Made by a program: the position numbers and the translations under genes. Under the pieces are notes generated by a model that saw only the letters and a program-made list of their open reading frames with translations, was not told the DNA's origin and did no database searches. DNA of 64,000 nucleotides from Massilioclostridium coli (GTDB taxonomy: Bacteria > Bacillota > Clostridia > Oscillospirales > Ruminococcaceae). Location: NCBI RefSeq assembly GCF_900095865.1, contig NZ_FMIZ01000006.1:1-64000 (forward strand), in the 5' to 3' direction. Shown in pieces: positions 37,274-47,182 of the stretch; within the stretch, counting starts at the first letter, position 1, and the number at the start of each line of letters is the position of its first letter.

Positions 37274-38025
37274 GTGAAATCTAGACTTCTTAAAAACTTT
37301 ATTCAAGAAATACAATTTAAAAATCGCAATCCAAAAGAAACAAGAGTTCTTGCATTATTAGATGATATATCTACAAATCCGGAAAGAATATTTCAACAGG
37401 GAGAAAAATTATATCGTAGCCGAATTATTTTAAATGAAGAAGAAATTAATAAAAAAACAGGATTCTATGGATATGATGCAGAACAAAGTTTTATACCGCC
37501 ATGGAGAATAACCCGTGATCTTCGAGCAAATTATCGGTACATTCCTTATTTGTATTGTTCTAATCATCCATATAAGAGGTTCGACCTCGAATAGGAGCTA
37601 AAATTAGCATTGCAACTATTTTGGTAAATCAAAACATTAATCTATTAGATTTTACTATCCAAAATAAACCTACGAAGATGTCGGAAACCAAATATAATCT
37701 ATTTGTAGAATTATCTAATTTATATTCTAAACCAATAGCAAATGATGACGATACATTAGACTATATTCCTACTCAATTTATAGCGGAGTATGCGAAAAAT
37801 CTTGGATATGATGGTATAGCTTTTACAAGTTCTCTAGCACCAGAAATAAATAATACAAATTTAGAACGTTTTAATGTGGTTATATTTAATTATCAAAAAT
37901 GTTCTGCTATTAAATCTAATGTTATATGTTTAGAAGCTAATCATTCTGAATTTCATCAAATTGATAATGATTTAGATAAATTGAACACTGATTGCTATGT
38001 TTTAGAGCAATTAATAGCTTTATAA
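37274..38025 (+). pseudogene. RES-domain toxin gene, frameshifted
   Basis: Two frames together make one RES protein. The first (37274-37594, GTG start behind GGAGG) encodes the N-terminus and the Arg/Tyr-containing part (KLYRSRIILNEE; RANYRYIPYLYCSNHPY) and runs into a stop. The second continues from about 37576 as VRPRIGAKISIATILVNQNI and ends GYDGIAFTSSL with NVVIFNYQKCSAI (to 38025). In intact RES proteins the link reads like A-I-S-E-V-R-P; here the segment holding the catalytic Glu is missing. RES toxins degrade NAD. This copy looks inactivated by a small deletion. Confidence 0.75.
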
Positions 38026-38061
38026 TATTTTTTTATTGCAAATAATTATTGGAAGAAGATT

Positions 38062-38097
38062 GCCGTACCTCAGCTTTCGCTTTGGTATGGCTTTTTT
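38062..38097 (+). terminator. Terminator after the RES pseudogene
   Basis: GCCGTACC (38062-38069) pairs with GGTATGGC (38084-38091, one G-T pair), with an inner AGC/GCT, followed by six T. Confidence 0.75.
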
Positions 38098-38244
38098 ATT
38101 CCAATCTATTGCCAAAAATAAAAGTATCAAGCAATGCTGTGCTCCATAGTACTATTTTAAGTCGCTATTTTTTTCGTGCCTTTCACTTTTCAACTCGCAT
38201 AAATCTCATCGTTATTACTTTTTCTACGTCTAAATATACCATAA

Positions 38245-38278
38245 AAAACCACCATCCTATTAAAAGGATGGTGGTTTT
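38245..38278 (-). terminator. Terminator of the rhamnosidase gene
   Basis: AAAACCACCATCC pairs with GGATGGTGGTTTT around an 8-base loop. On the minus strand TTTTTT follows, about 50 bases after the rhamnosidase stop; a short T run also follows on the plus strand. The rest of 38026-38326 holds no gene I can support. Confidence 0.85.
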
Positions 38279-38326
38279 CATCTCTAGTGAAACACTTTTT
38301 ATGCGTGCAAATTAGAGACATTGTTT

Positions 38327-41300
38327 TTATTTTTTGTGCTTTTTGGTAGCTACAAGAGCTGCACCAGCTAGAGCAATCATAGCAACTGCTGCTACTGGAG
38401 CTGCAACATCGCCAGTCTTACTTGCATTTGCTTTTGGAGTAGTCGTCTCCTGTCCGGTTTGTGTTGCATTATTATCGGTAGCAGATGTTCCTCCATTTGT
38501 TACTCCGTCCACTGCCACCAATCCCTTAATTGCAGCCTGCACATTTTCTACTGCTGTATCTACTTCGTCCTGAGTTGCGTTATCGTTATTGTATACTTCT
38601 TCAGCTGTTGCCAAAGCTGCTGTCAATACCGCATAGCTTTCCGCTGTATATGAATTTGCATCTACCGCTTTACCATTCTGGATTACTTGGTCAAGGATCG
38701 CCTTATCAGCTTTAAATCTCAAATTCAACATTGCTTGCAGTAATGCTGTAGATACTTCGTCAATTTCTGCCTGCATTGCATCACCATCATTGAAAGTAGT
38801 ACGTGCATTTGCTAAAGCAGTGATAAATACCTCTTTCCCTTCATCAACGTATTTATCAAGATTAGCTTCGATGGTTCCAGCTGCTGAGATCAAAGATTCC
38901 AAGCTAGATTTATCTCCTTGTACAAATCCAAGTTTATGGATTTCGTTCAACAGTTTTGTCCAAGCATTGTAAACATCTGTTTCGGTTGCTGTAATATCTG
39001 CTGCTACTTCTTTTGCTTCCTGTAATACTGCTTTGAAGCTTTCCTGTACAGATGGAATTACCTGATTAAAGTTTTCGTCCGCCATTTCATCTTCAGCATA
39101 TGCGATTACTTTGTTCAGGATGGTCTTATCGGCTGTGCTAGCAACAATATAACCATCTGCGATAGAGACTGTCAACTTGCCATCTTTTACAGCAAAATCA
39201 TAAGAACCAGATGCTAAACTAAATGTTGCAACTTGTACGTTATTACGGATTGTCATACCTGTATAGGTAACACCTGCGATGTTTTCAAAATCTGCTACTA
39301 CAGATTCATCTTCTACAGGCAGATATAAGGTTGCGGTTGTGTTTGCAGGAACAGTTGCACTATATGTGTCAATAGTGCCTTCTGTTGCGGTCCAATCACT
39401 TTCAATTGTACCATAGTTGGATTCATAGGAACCTTCCAAACCAGTATAAATACCGCCAGCCAATGGCTGCAATACAAAATCTTGGTAGCCAGCATCACCG
39501 TTTGCGTGGTCAGTTGTAATACCCATCTGGTATTCATACATCCAGGAGCCCACAGCACCCAACGCAAAGTGGTTAAAGGAGTTCATAGCGCTATTTCCGT
39601 TCATTTGGAATGCTAATTCATAGGAGTTCCAACGTTCCCACATGGTAGTTGCGCCTTTTGTTACAGGATACAGCCAAGAAGCGTATTCTGTACAAGTAAA
39701 CATATTATATGCGTCATCAATATTACCGCCTCGAGTTAATGCTGGTAAGATATTTGGTGTTGCGTTAAATCCAGTTGTAATAGAGTATGCTGGACAATCC
39801 AATTTTTGTCCACTGCTTCCTCCAGGGCCACTGTTTCCTTGAACAACACCTGCGCCATTGCTGCTCTGGTTAGGATCCTGTGCCAATACAGACAAACGTG
39901 CATTTGCCGCTTTTAAGTTTTCATCACTTACACAGTTAAAGTTCAATGGTGCTGCATAGGATGCCTGAGTATCCATAATTTCACCATTTTTGTCTGTAGT
40001 CATACCTAATTCGGAATTAAAGTAAACTTCATTCCATTCTTGTTTTGCTAAATCATGGCGGGATTGAATTTCATCCGCAATGTCAGTTCTACCAATGACA
40101 CGTGCCATTTCAGCAGTAGCTTCCATCAAGTAAATATAAATTGCATTGTTTAATAAATCAGAATCTGTACTGCCGTCTACTGCTAACCAGTCTGCTTTAC
40201 CGTTTGTCATGCTAGATAAGCCCGTATAGGTTTTGCCTTTTGCTTCTAAGTCATAGCTATCCATACCATCTAACCAAAGTTTCATGGCATCCATGTTTTC
40301 TTCAATAATGCGGGTATCACCATACTGGGTATACATCTGCCATGGAACCATACAAACAGCGCCGCCCCACGTGGTACTGTTCGCAAAGCTATCAAATTCT
40401 TGTTTTGGATCACTGGAGCTGTACTCTGGAACAGTATCACCGATAGAACCATTTCCGTACTGGTCATCACGGAGGGCTACCATCCACTGACGGAAGAAGT
40501 TCAAGGTGTTCGCATTATAAGTGGAGGTTCTAGAGAATGCCTGGGCATCCCCTGTCCAACCCATACGTTCATTTCTTTGTGGACAGTCAGTTGGGATAGA
40601 CATAAAGTTACCTAGTTGACTACGCTGGATATTTTTAAACAATTGGTTAACATAACCTGTAATCGTATCATCAGTTGTGGTAGCGTCATAGGTACCAGAT
40701 AATTCGTCAATCGAAGATATTACAACGCCTTTTACATTCTCTGCTGGTAAGGCTTTCCCTAAACCAGGAACAGTAATTTGAATATAACGATATCCACGGA
40801 AGGTAAAGCTTGGCTGAATTACTACATCACGGGTTTCATCTTCTTTGGTTGCGGTGTAAAAATCAGTTGCCATAGCTGCACGATAGGTGTCATGAAGGAC
40901 ACGACCCGCTACATTTGGACGGTATTCTCCATCCGGTCCATATAGGTTAGTATATTCTTCATTTGTATTTTGAGAATCTTCGTTTCCTGGATAGATATCT
41001 TCACCATAGCGGAAAATAACGGTATCTCCCTCTTTCAGGGTACCTGCTGGGATTGTAACGGAAGGAACCCCTACCATTGCGACACCCATATCATAGGTCC
41101 AAGTATCATTATCATTGCTGTGGGTATTTAAGATACGAGTTGTATCCAAACGTTCAAACTCCCGGATTGGCGTATCGTATCTGGCAACAATGTCAAAATC
41201 AATCCAATCCCGTTGTTCTACTACTTCACATGGTTCCCAGGCGGAATCATCATAAGCTGTTGTAGACCAACCATTGGTATCTCCATTTACAGAAATGGCA

Positions 41301-42940
41301 GCTTCTTTGTTTGCATTGTATCTTTCCCCTTGGAAGAAACTAGAATACTCAATTGGTCCGTCGTTGAACATTTTCCAATCGTCAGGATTGGAGGATACTA
41401 CCTGAGTGGAACCATCTTCATAAGTAATAACCAGTTTGGATAATAGTCCTTCTGTATCACCAAAGAAGTTCATATTACCAGGAGAGAATGTCATATAGCC
41501 AGTGTACCATCCGCCTGCAAGGATAGCGCCCATCGCATTTTCCCCATCCTGGATCATATCGGTAACATCGTAAGCATGGTAAGTCAAAGTATCACGGTAT
41601 TGGCTATCCGCTGGATTAAACCAATCTTCTCCCATACGTCCACCATTGATGTACATTTCATAAATTCCCATTGCAGTAGCATACATTTTAGCGCTCTTTA
41701 CTTTTTTGCTAGTATCTGTACTAAATGTAGTACGAACCATATTCAAAGAGCCATAACTTGGATCCGCATAGGACAAGATCCCTTCCGCACCGCCGGATAC
41801 ACGGATCGCCTTATTATTAGTAATGCTGACACCATTCAAGCCTCTAAAAATATCATAGGTAGCACCAGTATCTTTGCCAAATACTACTTTATGCGCTTCA
41901 TCCGTTTTCCCAGTAGTATGAATTACATAGTTGGTAACTTCAAATTCTTCCCCTGGATTCGCGGCAAAACCAACAGATGCCAAGTTTGGGAAAGTATTGT
42001 AGTTGTTGCCTGTACTCATTGCACTGATAGAGAAGGAACTATTTCTGCCAGATCCTTCTTTAATCGCTTGGCCATCAATTTTTACAGTAATAGAACCTGT
42101 GGAAACATCAATATTGATGTTATGTGGTCCATACATATTTTCTGGAGTAAAGATACCAGCTTTAATATCAATGGTTTGGTCTAAAATTTCAGTACCATCA
42201 TTTTCTACATAATCATAGCCTTGTTTATAAACATTTAATTTAGCACCTGTTCCATCTGCTTGTACGCCATCTACATCCAATTCCAGGCGAACCCAGTTTT
42301 CACCTTCCGCATTCCATACATTCTGGAATTGATCGTTCAAACGGTAATCGTCCGCACCAAATACCAAGCTTGCTTTTGTACCCTGTGTCAATTCAACATC
42401 AGCGTTAATCGCGTATACACAAGCGCTTGCGGCATCCAATGTCATTTCATTGGTACCGATAAACTGAGCGTTTTCACCCCAAGCGCTGATGTCCGGATTC
42501 ATCAAACCTGTTTCAAATTTGCTTTCCTGGGTATAGCTTTGTCCAAAAGCATCCCAAACAGTCAAATCCCAACTGTAAGCTGTTTCCGCTGTTAATGCTT
42601 CCCCTTCGTAGTAAATATCAGTGCTTTCATTGCTCTCAACCTTACCACTGTCCCACATAGTAGCACCATCAGAATCCCTGGTAACTATAATTTGATAAGC
42701 GGTTTGCTGTTGCCCAATAACAGTAGAATCCATTTCCCAACTAAAAACAGGTTTTTCATCTTCCACAGCTAAAGGAACATCATAATCATTGGTTTTAAGG
42801 TTTAAAATCTCGGTTGCCCTGCTGTATGTACTGGAAACAGCAGCAGCATTTACCGCTGATGCAACAGGGACAGCCACTGTTGCCAGTAAGGCTGTGGAGA
42901 CGCATACCGCAGCAATTTTCATGAATAATTTTGATTTCAT
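38327..42940 (-). CDS. Secreted cell-wall-associated alpha-L-rhamnosidase (GH78) with FIVAR repeats
   Basis: A protein of about 1537 residues that removes rhamnose from glycans outside the cell. Signal peptide MKSKLFMKIAAVCVSTALLA to VASAVNA; an N-terminal beta domain (FSWEMDSTVIGQQQTAYQII); an inserted LamG-like domain (about 160-350); the rhamnosidase beta domain (about 400-760); and the (alpha/alpha)6 catalytic domain with DCPQRNERMGWTGDAQ near residue 790 and the second acidic motif TTMWERWNSY near 1110. Three helical FIVAR-like repeats (about 1280-1490) are followed by NASKTGD, a membrane segment and KKHKK, an atypical sortase signal. The start at 42940 has GAGGAG at 9 nt; ATG 42967 or 42946 are alternatives. 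Confidence 0.93.
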   Translation of the reverse strand: MKSKLFMKIAAVCVSTALLATVAVPVASAVNAAAVSSTYSRATEILNLKTNDYDVPLAVEDEKPVFSWEMDSTVIGQQQTAYQIIVTRDSDGATMWDSGKVESNESTDIYYEGEALTAETAYSWDLTVWDAFGQSYTQESKFETGLMNPDISAWGENAQFIGTNEMTLDAASACVYAINADVELTQGTKASLVFGADDYRLNDQFQNVWNAEGENWVRLELDVDGVQADGTGAKLNVYKQGYDYVENDGTEILDQTIDIKAGIFTPENMYGPHNINIDVSTGSITVKIDGQAIKEGSGRNSSFSISAMSTGNNYNTFPNLASVGFAANPGEEFEVTNYVIHTTGKTDEAHKVVFGKDTGATYDIFRGLNGVSITNNKAIRVSGGAEGILSYADPSYGSLNMVRTTFSTDTSKKVKSAKMYATAMGIYEMYINGGRMGEDWFNPADSQYRDTLTYHAYDVTDMIQDGENAMGAILAGGWYTGYMTFSPGNMNFFGDTEGLLSKLVITYEDGSTQVVSSNPDDWKMFNDGPIEYSSFFQGERYNANKEAAISVNGDTNGWSTTAYDDSAWEPCEVVEQRDWIDFDIVARYDTPIREFERLDTTRILNTHSNDNDTWTYDMGVAMVGVPSVTIPAGTLKEGDTVIFRYGEDIYPGNEDSQNTNEEYTNLYGPDGEYRPNVAGRVLHDTYRAAMATDFYTATKEDETRDVVIQPSFTFRGYRYIQITVPGLGKALPAENVKGVVISSIDELSGTYDATTTDDTITGYVNQLFKNIQRSQLGNFMSIPTDCPQRNERMGWTGDAQAFSRTSTYNANTLNFFRQWMVALRDDQYGNGSIGDTVPEYSSSDPKQEFDSFANSTTWGGAVCMVPWQMYTQYGDTRIIEENMDAMKLWLDGMDSYDLEAKGKTYTGLSSMTNGKADWLAVDGSTDSDLLNNAIYIYLMEATAEMARVIGRTDIADEIQSRHDLAKQEWNEVYFNSELGMTTDKNGEIMDTQASYAAPLNFNCVSDENLKAANARLSVLAQDPNQSSNGAGVVQGNSGPGGSSGQKLDCPAYSITTGFNATPNILPALTRGGNIDDAYNMFTCTEYASWLYPVTKGATTMWERWNSYELAFQMNGNSAMNSFNHFALGAVGSWMYEYQMGITTDHANGDAGYQDFVLQPLAGGIYTGLEGSYESNYGTIESDWTATEGTIDTYSATVPANTTATLYLPVEDESVVADFENIAGVTYTGMTIRNNVQVATFSLASGSYDFAVKDGKLTVSIADGYIVASTADKTILNKVIAYAEDEMADENFNQVIPSVQESFKAVLQEAKEVAADITATETDVYNAWTKLLNEIHKLGFVQGDKSSLESLISAAGTIEANLDKYVDEGKEVFITALANARTTFNDGDAMQAEIDEVSTALLQAMLNLRFKADKAILDQVIQNGKAVDANSYTAESYAVLTAALATAEEVYNNDNATQDEVDTAVENVQAAIKGLVAVDGVTNGGTSATDNNATQTGQETTTPKANASKTGDVAAPVAAVAMIALAGAALVATKKHKK

Positions 42941-42963
42941 GGTCATACTCTCCTCAATTATCT

Positions 42964-43005
42964 TCATCTTTTGATTTTTATTTTGATTGTATCAGCAGAA
43001 CCCAT
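42964..43005 (-). CDS. Possible 13-residue leader peptide upstream of the rhamnosidase
   Basis: MGSADTIKIKIKR, with AAAGGAGG 9 nt before its ATG, a far stronger ribosome binding site than expected by chance. Its stop TGA overlaps an ATG (42965-42967) in frame with the rhamnosidase. It could couple translation or sense ribosome supply. Too short for any homology argument. Confidence 0.4.
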   Translation of the reverse strand: MGSADTIKIKIKR

Positions 43006-43198
43006 AATTACTTTCCTCCTTTCGTTATATTTGCTGATATCAATCTCCTCTCTCAACTTAACTTTGTTGAGCATAGTTAAATTTTAGCATGATTTTGATG
43101 CGAAAAATATAATAATATCGTATTAGAAATTCCTCATTTATAGGCAAATCGTACTTTTTTACTGAAGATAATCGTTTTATCAATTTGAAAAACCAAAA

Positions 43199-43249
43199 AG
43201 TAAAACCCTTGTTACGTTCTATTATTTTTGACGTAACAAGAGTTTTACT
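43199..43249 (-). repeat. Long inverted repeat in the rhamnosidase upstream region
   Basis: 19-base arms (43199-43217 and 43231-43249; AGTAAAACCCTTGTTACGT and its complement) with one mismatch around 13 bases. On the minus strand it is followed by TTTTTGGTTTTTC, as in a terminator, yet no minus-strand gene ends nearby. The whole stretch 43006-43580 holds no gene I can support; it is AT-rich and includes the rhamnosidase promoter region. Confidence 0.6.
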
Positions 43250-43582
43250 CCATGAGTGCCTTATTGACACTACTAAAAGGCTCTATTAAAAAGGAAAAGA
43301 GAAAAGAAGAAAAATCCAAATCTGTTATGAAATAAACAGTAATTGGAATAATTCTATTTTAAATGAGAATAAAAGAAAATTCTATATTACAATCAGACCA
43401 TTTGTTTTTATTTTATAGGAGAATCGTACCTATTAATGAATATCTACTATGTTAGCACACCGAATGAAAACCTTAATCCCAATAATAAGTTGATATAATT
43501 TCCTTTGGCTTATTATATTCAAATCGAATTTTTATGCTTATATATCAGATAAATCATGATCCATAATAGAATAAATAGAAAA

Positions 43583-43611
43583 ATAGGCCTTGCTAATTTC
43601 GCAAGGCCTAT
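43583..43611 (-). terminator. Terminator of the CD1247-like gene
   Basis: ATAGGCCTTGC pairs with GCAAGGCCTAT around 7 bases, and TTTTTC follows on the minus strand, 13 bases after the stop codon. Confidence 0.85.
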
Positions 43612-43623
43612 TCATTACAAACA

Positions 43624-44055
43624 TTATTCTGCTGGTTCTTCTTCCATATCCAGATCAGGACCGAAATCAAACTCTAAATTTTCGCCGCAATTTGGGCATG
43701 CAATTGCACCTTCATCCAACATTTCTTCGTTGACACAGATTGTATCACCGCAAGTTGGGCAGGTTACTTCATATAAATCTTCGTCATCATCACAACAATC
43801 ACAGTCGTCCTCTTCACAGCCACAACCACAATCTTCGCCATAGACAACTTCTTCTACTGCACCCAAATCTTCATCCAGAACATCCAACAGTTCTGTTGTT
43901 TCATCAGCAGCGTCTTCTAAATCCGCCACAGTCAATGCCAGGTCTTCCAGCAAATCGGTAATTGCTTTGAGTACTTTTACTTCATCTTTATTGTCATCTA
44001 ATTTCAAGCCATCGGTCAGGCCTTTAATGTATGCCACTTTTTCTGTTAAATTCAT
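43624..44055 (-). CDS. CD1247 N-terminal domain protein with zinc-ribbon tail
   Basis: A 143-residue acidic protein. Residues 1-60 are the helical CD1247-type domain (MNLTEKVAYIKGLTDGLKLD, KVLKAITDLLEDLA). A Cys/Asp cluster (CGCGCEEDDCDCCDDDED) precedes a zinc ribbon (CPTCGDTICVNEE and CPNCGENLEF). It is conserved beside efp in Clostridia. The function is unknown; metal binding is suggested by the Cys pairs. Confidence 0.85.
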   Translation of the reverse strand: MNLTEKVAYIKGLTDGLKLDDNKDEVKVLKAITDLLEDLALTVADLEDAADETTELLDVLDEDLGAVEEVVYGEDCGCGCEEDDCDCCDDDEDLYEVTCPTCGDTICVNEEMLDEGAIACPNCGENLEFDFGPDLDMEEEPAE

Positions 44056-44162
44056 ACCTTTTACCTCCCTTATGCAGAAAAACCTGCATGGTATCTAAAA
44101 CTTTTACCTGTGTTATTATTCCCCTGATAAAAGCCCCTTATGACGGATATTTTAAGAAAAGA

Positions 44163-44720
44163 TTATGCTCTTTCCATATATTCGCCTGTTCTTGTATCAA
44201 TGCGGATTTTATCGCCTGGTTCAATAAACAGAGGAACTTTAATTTCCGCACCAGTTTCCAGTGTAGCTGGTTTGGTTGCGTTTGTTGCAGTATTGCCTTT
44301 AAAGCCTGGGTCAGTTTCAGTAACTTCCAGTTCTACAAAGTTTGGAGGTTCTACCCCAAACACATTGCCTTTGTAGGACAATACTTTTACTTCCATTTCT
44401 TCTTTTACAAATTTGAACGCTGGACCCAGTTTGCTTTCATCAATAGGTTCCTGTTCGTAGGTTTCCATATCCATAAAGTAATACAGGGAACCATCCGCAT
44501 ACACATATTGCATGTTACGGCGTTCAATATATGCTGTTGGGAATTTTTCTGTTGGGTTAAAGGTTCTTTCGATTACGCTACCTGTAATAACATTTTTTAC
44601 TTTAGCACGAACGAAAGCAGCACCTTTCCCTGGTTTTACATGTTGGAACTCAACAACTTGAAGAACGTTGCCGTCCATGTCAAAAGTAACACCATTTTTA
44701 AAATCGCCAGCTGAAATCAT
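44163..44720 (-). CDS. efp: Elongation factor P
   Basis: A 185-residue translation factor that rescues ribosomes stalled at polyproline. It opens [20 protein letters not shown] with the KOW-like domain, has [20 protein letters not shown] with the modified Lys position, and ends with the OB domain signature [17 protein letters not shown]. Length and motifs are standard. Confidence 0.98.
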   Translation of the reverse strand: MISAGDFKNGVTFDMDGNVLQVVEFQHVKPGKGAAFVRAKVKNVITGSVIERTFNPTEKFPTAYIERRNMQYVYADGSLYYFMDMETYEQEPIDESKLGPAFKFVKEEMEVKVLSYKGNVFGVEPPNFVELEVTETDPGFKGNTATNATKPATLETGAEIKVPLFIEPGDKIRIDTRTGEYMERA

Positions 44721-44788
44721 ATACTACCTCCATAATGTTCTTATCTTTAACCATTTTATCTTAAAATCAAACAATTTGCAACCCCTAT

Positions 44789-45856
44789 TTATAAACAAAT
44801 CAATTCTTTTTTACAATTTGTAAGGTTACGGCATCCATTTTCGGTTACAACAACCATATCTTCAATTCTTACACCAAATTTTCCCGGGAGATATAGACCT
44901 GGTTCCACTGTTACTACCATCCCTTTTTGTAAGATAGTTTGAGAACGGGGGCTTAAATTGGGCTGTTCATGGATTTCCATTCCAACGCCATGCCCTAAAC
45001 TATGTCCAAAAGCTCCTTGGTAACCTTGCTGATCAAAATATTCCCGAACTACATTATCCACTTCCTGGCCTTTCTTTCCAGCGCAGACTGCTTCCAACCC
45101 CATTTTTTGACCTTCCAAGACAGTTTGGTACAAATGTTCCATTTCCTCAGTGGGTTTACCAATTACTACAGTTCTGGTCATATCACTATGGTATCCGTGA
45201 ACCATAGCTCCAAAATCCATGGTGAGGAAATCACCGGATTCCAAAGGCTTTTCGGTTGGAGTACCATGAGGGGAAGAAGAATTTTTTCCCGATACTGCGA
45301 TTGTTTCAAACGAGATATCATCTGCTCCATGAGAACGCATATATTGATCAAGCTCAAATGCAACCTGTTTTTCTGTAACCCCTGGTTTGATAAAATTCAA
45401 AATATGGTCAAAAGCCTTTTCAGTAATTTCCTGCGCCGCTAAAATCTCATAAATTTCATCCGGTGTTTTGACCATCCGTAGCTGATTAATTAAATCACTA
45501 AAAGTGGATGTAGTATCAAAAGCATAGTCGGTAAAATAATCCTTTAAACGGAGATATTCCGCCAATGTAACCCGTTCAATCTCCACCGCAATAGTTTTAC
45601 ACTGGTGTTTTTTCAAAATTTCTTCCAATTGTTTATTGTAGTCTTCCAGTAAAACCACCTGGCACCCTTGGATTTCACGGGCGGCTTTTTCATAATACCG
45701 AAAATCAATAATCAAATAAGCTTGCTCTTTGGTTACTACTAGCATCCCTGCACTGGACAAAAATCCAGTAAAATACTGCCGATTGGTAGGAGACATAATG
45801 ACCCCACAGTCAATTTCTCGTGGCAATTGTTGCATCAATTGGTTTAAACGCAACAT
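44789..45856 (-). CDS. Xaa-Pro aminopeptidase (M24 family)
   Basis: A 355-residue metallopeptidase that removes N-terminal residues before proline. Residues 1-125 are the creatinase-like domain, 130-355 the pita-bread catalytic domain: [20 protein letters not shown] (metal Asp pair), [16 protein letters not shown] (His), [12 protein letters not shown] (Glu) and [10 protein letters not shown] (Glu). Neighbouring efp fits polyproline metabolism. It is 13 bases downstream of aroQ. Confidence 0.95.
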   Translation of the reverse strand: MLRLNQLMQQLPREIDCGVIMSPTNRQYFTGFLSSAGMLVVTKEQAYLIIDFRYYEKAAREIQGCQVVLLEDYNKQLEEILKKHQCKTIAVEIERVTLAEYLRLKDYFTDYAFDTTSTFSDLINQLRMVKTPDEIYEILAAQEITEKAFDHILNFIKPGVTEKQVAFELDQYMRSHGADDISFETIAVSGKNSSSPHGTPTEKPLESGDFLTMDFGAMVHGYHSDMTRTVVIGKPTEEMEHLYQTVLEGQKMGLEAVCAGKKGQEVDNVVREYFDQQGYQGAFGHSLGHGVGMEIHEQPNLSPRSQTILQKGMVVTVEPGLYLPGKFGVRIEDMVVVTENGCRNLTNCKKELICL

Positions 45857-45869
45857 TATTCATCACTTC

Positions 45870-46304
45870 CTAAATTAATTCTTTAATTGCGTGCAACGCA
45901 AGAATGTAGCTGTATTTTCCAAACCCCGCAATCTGTCCAACACAAACAGGTGCAATAACAGAATTGTGACGAAATTCTTCCCGGGCGTGAATATTGGAAC
46001 AATGTACTTCTACACAAGGAATTTTAATGGCAGCAATGGCATCTCGAATAGCATAACTGTAATGGGTATAAGCACCTGCGTTGATGATAACACCATCAAA
46101 TTGTTCCCTAGCCTGTTGGATGGTGTCAATCAGATCCCCCTCATGGTTGGATTGATAAATGGAACAATCCAAACCCAATTCAGCAGCTTTTGCGGAAATC
46201 TGCTCATTAATACTTTGAAAGCTTTCTTTTCCATAAATCCCAGTTTCACGTACGCCAATCAGGTTGATGTTTGGCCCATGGATGACAATAATTTTTTTCT
46301 TCAT
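45870..46304 (-). CDS. aroQ: Type II 3-dehydroquinate dehydratase
   Basis: A 144-residue enzyme of the shikimate pathway. MKKKIIVIHGPNINLIGVRE carries the N-P-N-L motif, IYGKESF the active Tyr loop, IINAGAYTHYSYAIRDAI the substrate site, and EVHCSNIHAREEFRHNSV the catalytic His region. Full length. Confidence 0.97.
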   Translation of the reverse strand: MKKKIIVIHGPNINLIGVRETGIYGKESFQSINEQISAKAAELGLDCSIYQSNHEGDLIDTIQQAREQFDGVIINAGAYTHYSYAIRDAIAAIKIPCVEVHCSNIHAREEFRHNSVIAPVCVGQIAGFGKYSYILALHAIKELI

Positions 46305-46321
46305 GTTTGACTTCCTTCCAT

Positions 46322-47179
46322 TTATTTTAAATATTTTTGATACATTTGTTTCATACTGCTGGCATCTTCCGCCTGTGTACCAGCGGATTCACAGATAAAG
46401 GTGGGAGACAAATCCCGCTGAGCAATCAATTCTGCCAAAGGCTCGAATTCTGGCCCAAAAGTTTGGTCTTCAAAGGTTAAATGTGCCTTTTCTCCTCCTT
46501 TTAAGGTATATTCAATCTTGCTGAAATGAGAATGAAATCTTTTTGCACGGTCGTTTCCTAATTTGTTTTGAATGGCATCCAAAATAGCTACGTAATCCTG
46601 TTGGGTTGCGATTCCACCAAAAGTCCTGGCATTTAAGTGGCCAAAATCAATGCAGGGAACCAACCTTTCATCCAACGAGCAAAGTTCCAACACTTCCTCC
46701 AAATTTCCCAGCTGATTTACCTTTCCCATGGTTTCCGGGCAAACAGTAATATCTCCAAGGCCCAGTTCATCCAAGGTAACCAACGCTCTGGACAAAGTAT
46801 CTTTTGCCAACTCTAAAGCGTGTTCCCTTGTGATTTTTCCACAGGAACCAGAATGGGCTATAATCCGGGTTGCGCCCATCGCTTTGGCTGCTTTCGCACT
46901 GTCTACCAAATAACGGATGCTATTGTCCCGTTTTTCTTCCTCAACACTGGACAGCGAAATATAGTAGGGGGCGTGGATGGATAAACGGATACCTTTTTCC
47001 TTTGCCAGTTCCCCAAACGCTTTTGCCTTTTCCTCCGAAATTTTTACACCACGTCCACATTGGTATTCAAAACAATCCAAGCCAAACGAAAGTAAATAAT
47101 CAGGCACTTCGTGCAGATGTTTATGTCCTCGTGCTTTAAAACTCTCGCTGTTCCCAGCAGGTCCAAATAGAGCAGGCAT
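46322..47179 (-). CDS. nfo: Endonuclease IV-like AP endonuclease
   Basis: A 285-residue TIM-barrel zinc enzyme that incises DNA at abasic sites. Metal-binding segments are visible: RLSIHAPYYISLSS (His), IIAHSGSCGKI (His), TVCPETMGKVNQLG (Glu), PCIDFGHLNARTFG (Asp, His) and RFHSHFSKIEY (His). Final FICESAGTQAEDAS supplies a Glu. It lies between aroQ and yqeG with 3-18 base gaps, so it is in the same operon. Confidence 0.9.
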   Translation of the reverse strand: MPALFGPAGNSESFKARGHKHLHEVPDYLLSFGLDCFEYQCGRGVKISEEKAKAFGELAKEKGIRLSIHAPYYISLSSVEEEKRDNSIRYLVDSAKAAKAMGATRIIAHSGSCGKITREHALELAKDTLSRALVTLDELGLGDITVCPETMGKVNQLGNLEEVLELCSLDERLVPCIDFGHLNARTFGGIATQQDYVAILDAIQNKLGNDRAKRFHSHFSKIEYTLKGGEKAHLTFEDQTFGPEFEPLAELIAQRDLSPTFICESAGTQAEDASSMKQMYQKYLK

Positions 47180-47182
47180 ATA

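Noticed and set aside
38500..39130. Possible tandem repeat array at the rhamnosidase 3' end
   Set aside because: These are diverged FIVAR protein repeats; there is no DNA-level repeat of constant unit.
41576..42184. 202-codon open frame antisense to the rhamnosidase
   Set aside because: No ribosome binding site, no domain, and it opposes a conserved enzyme.
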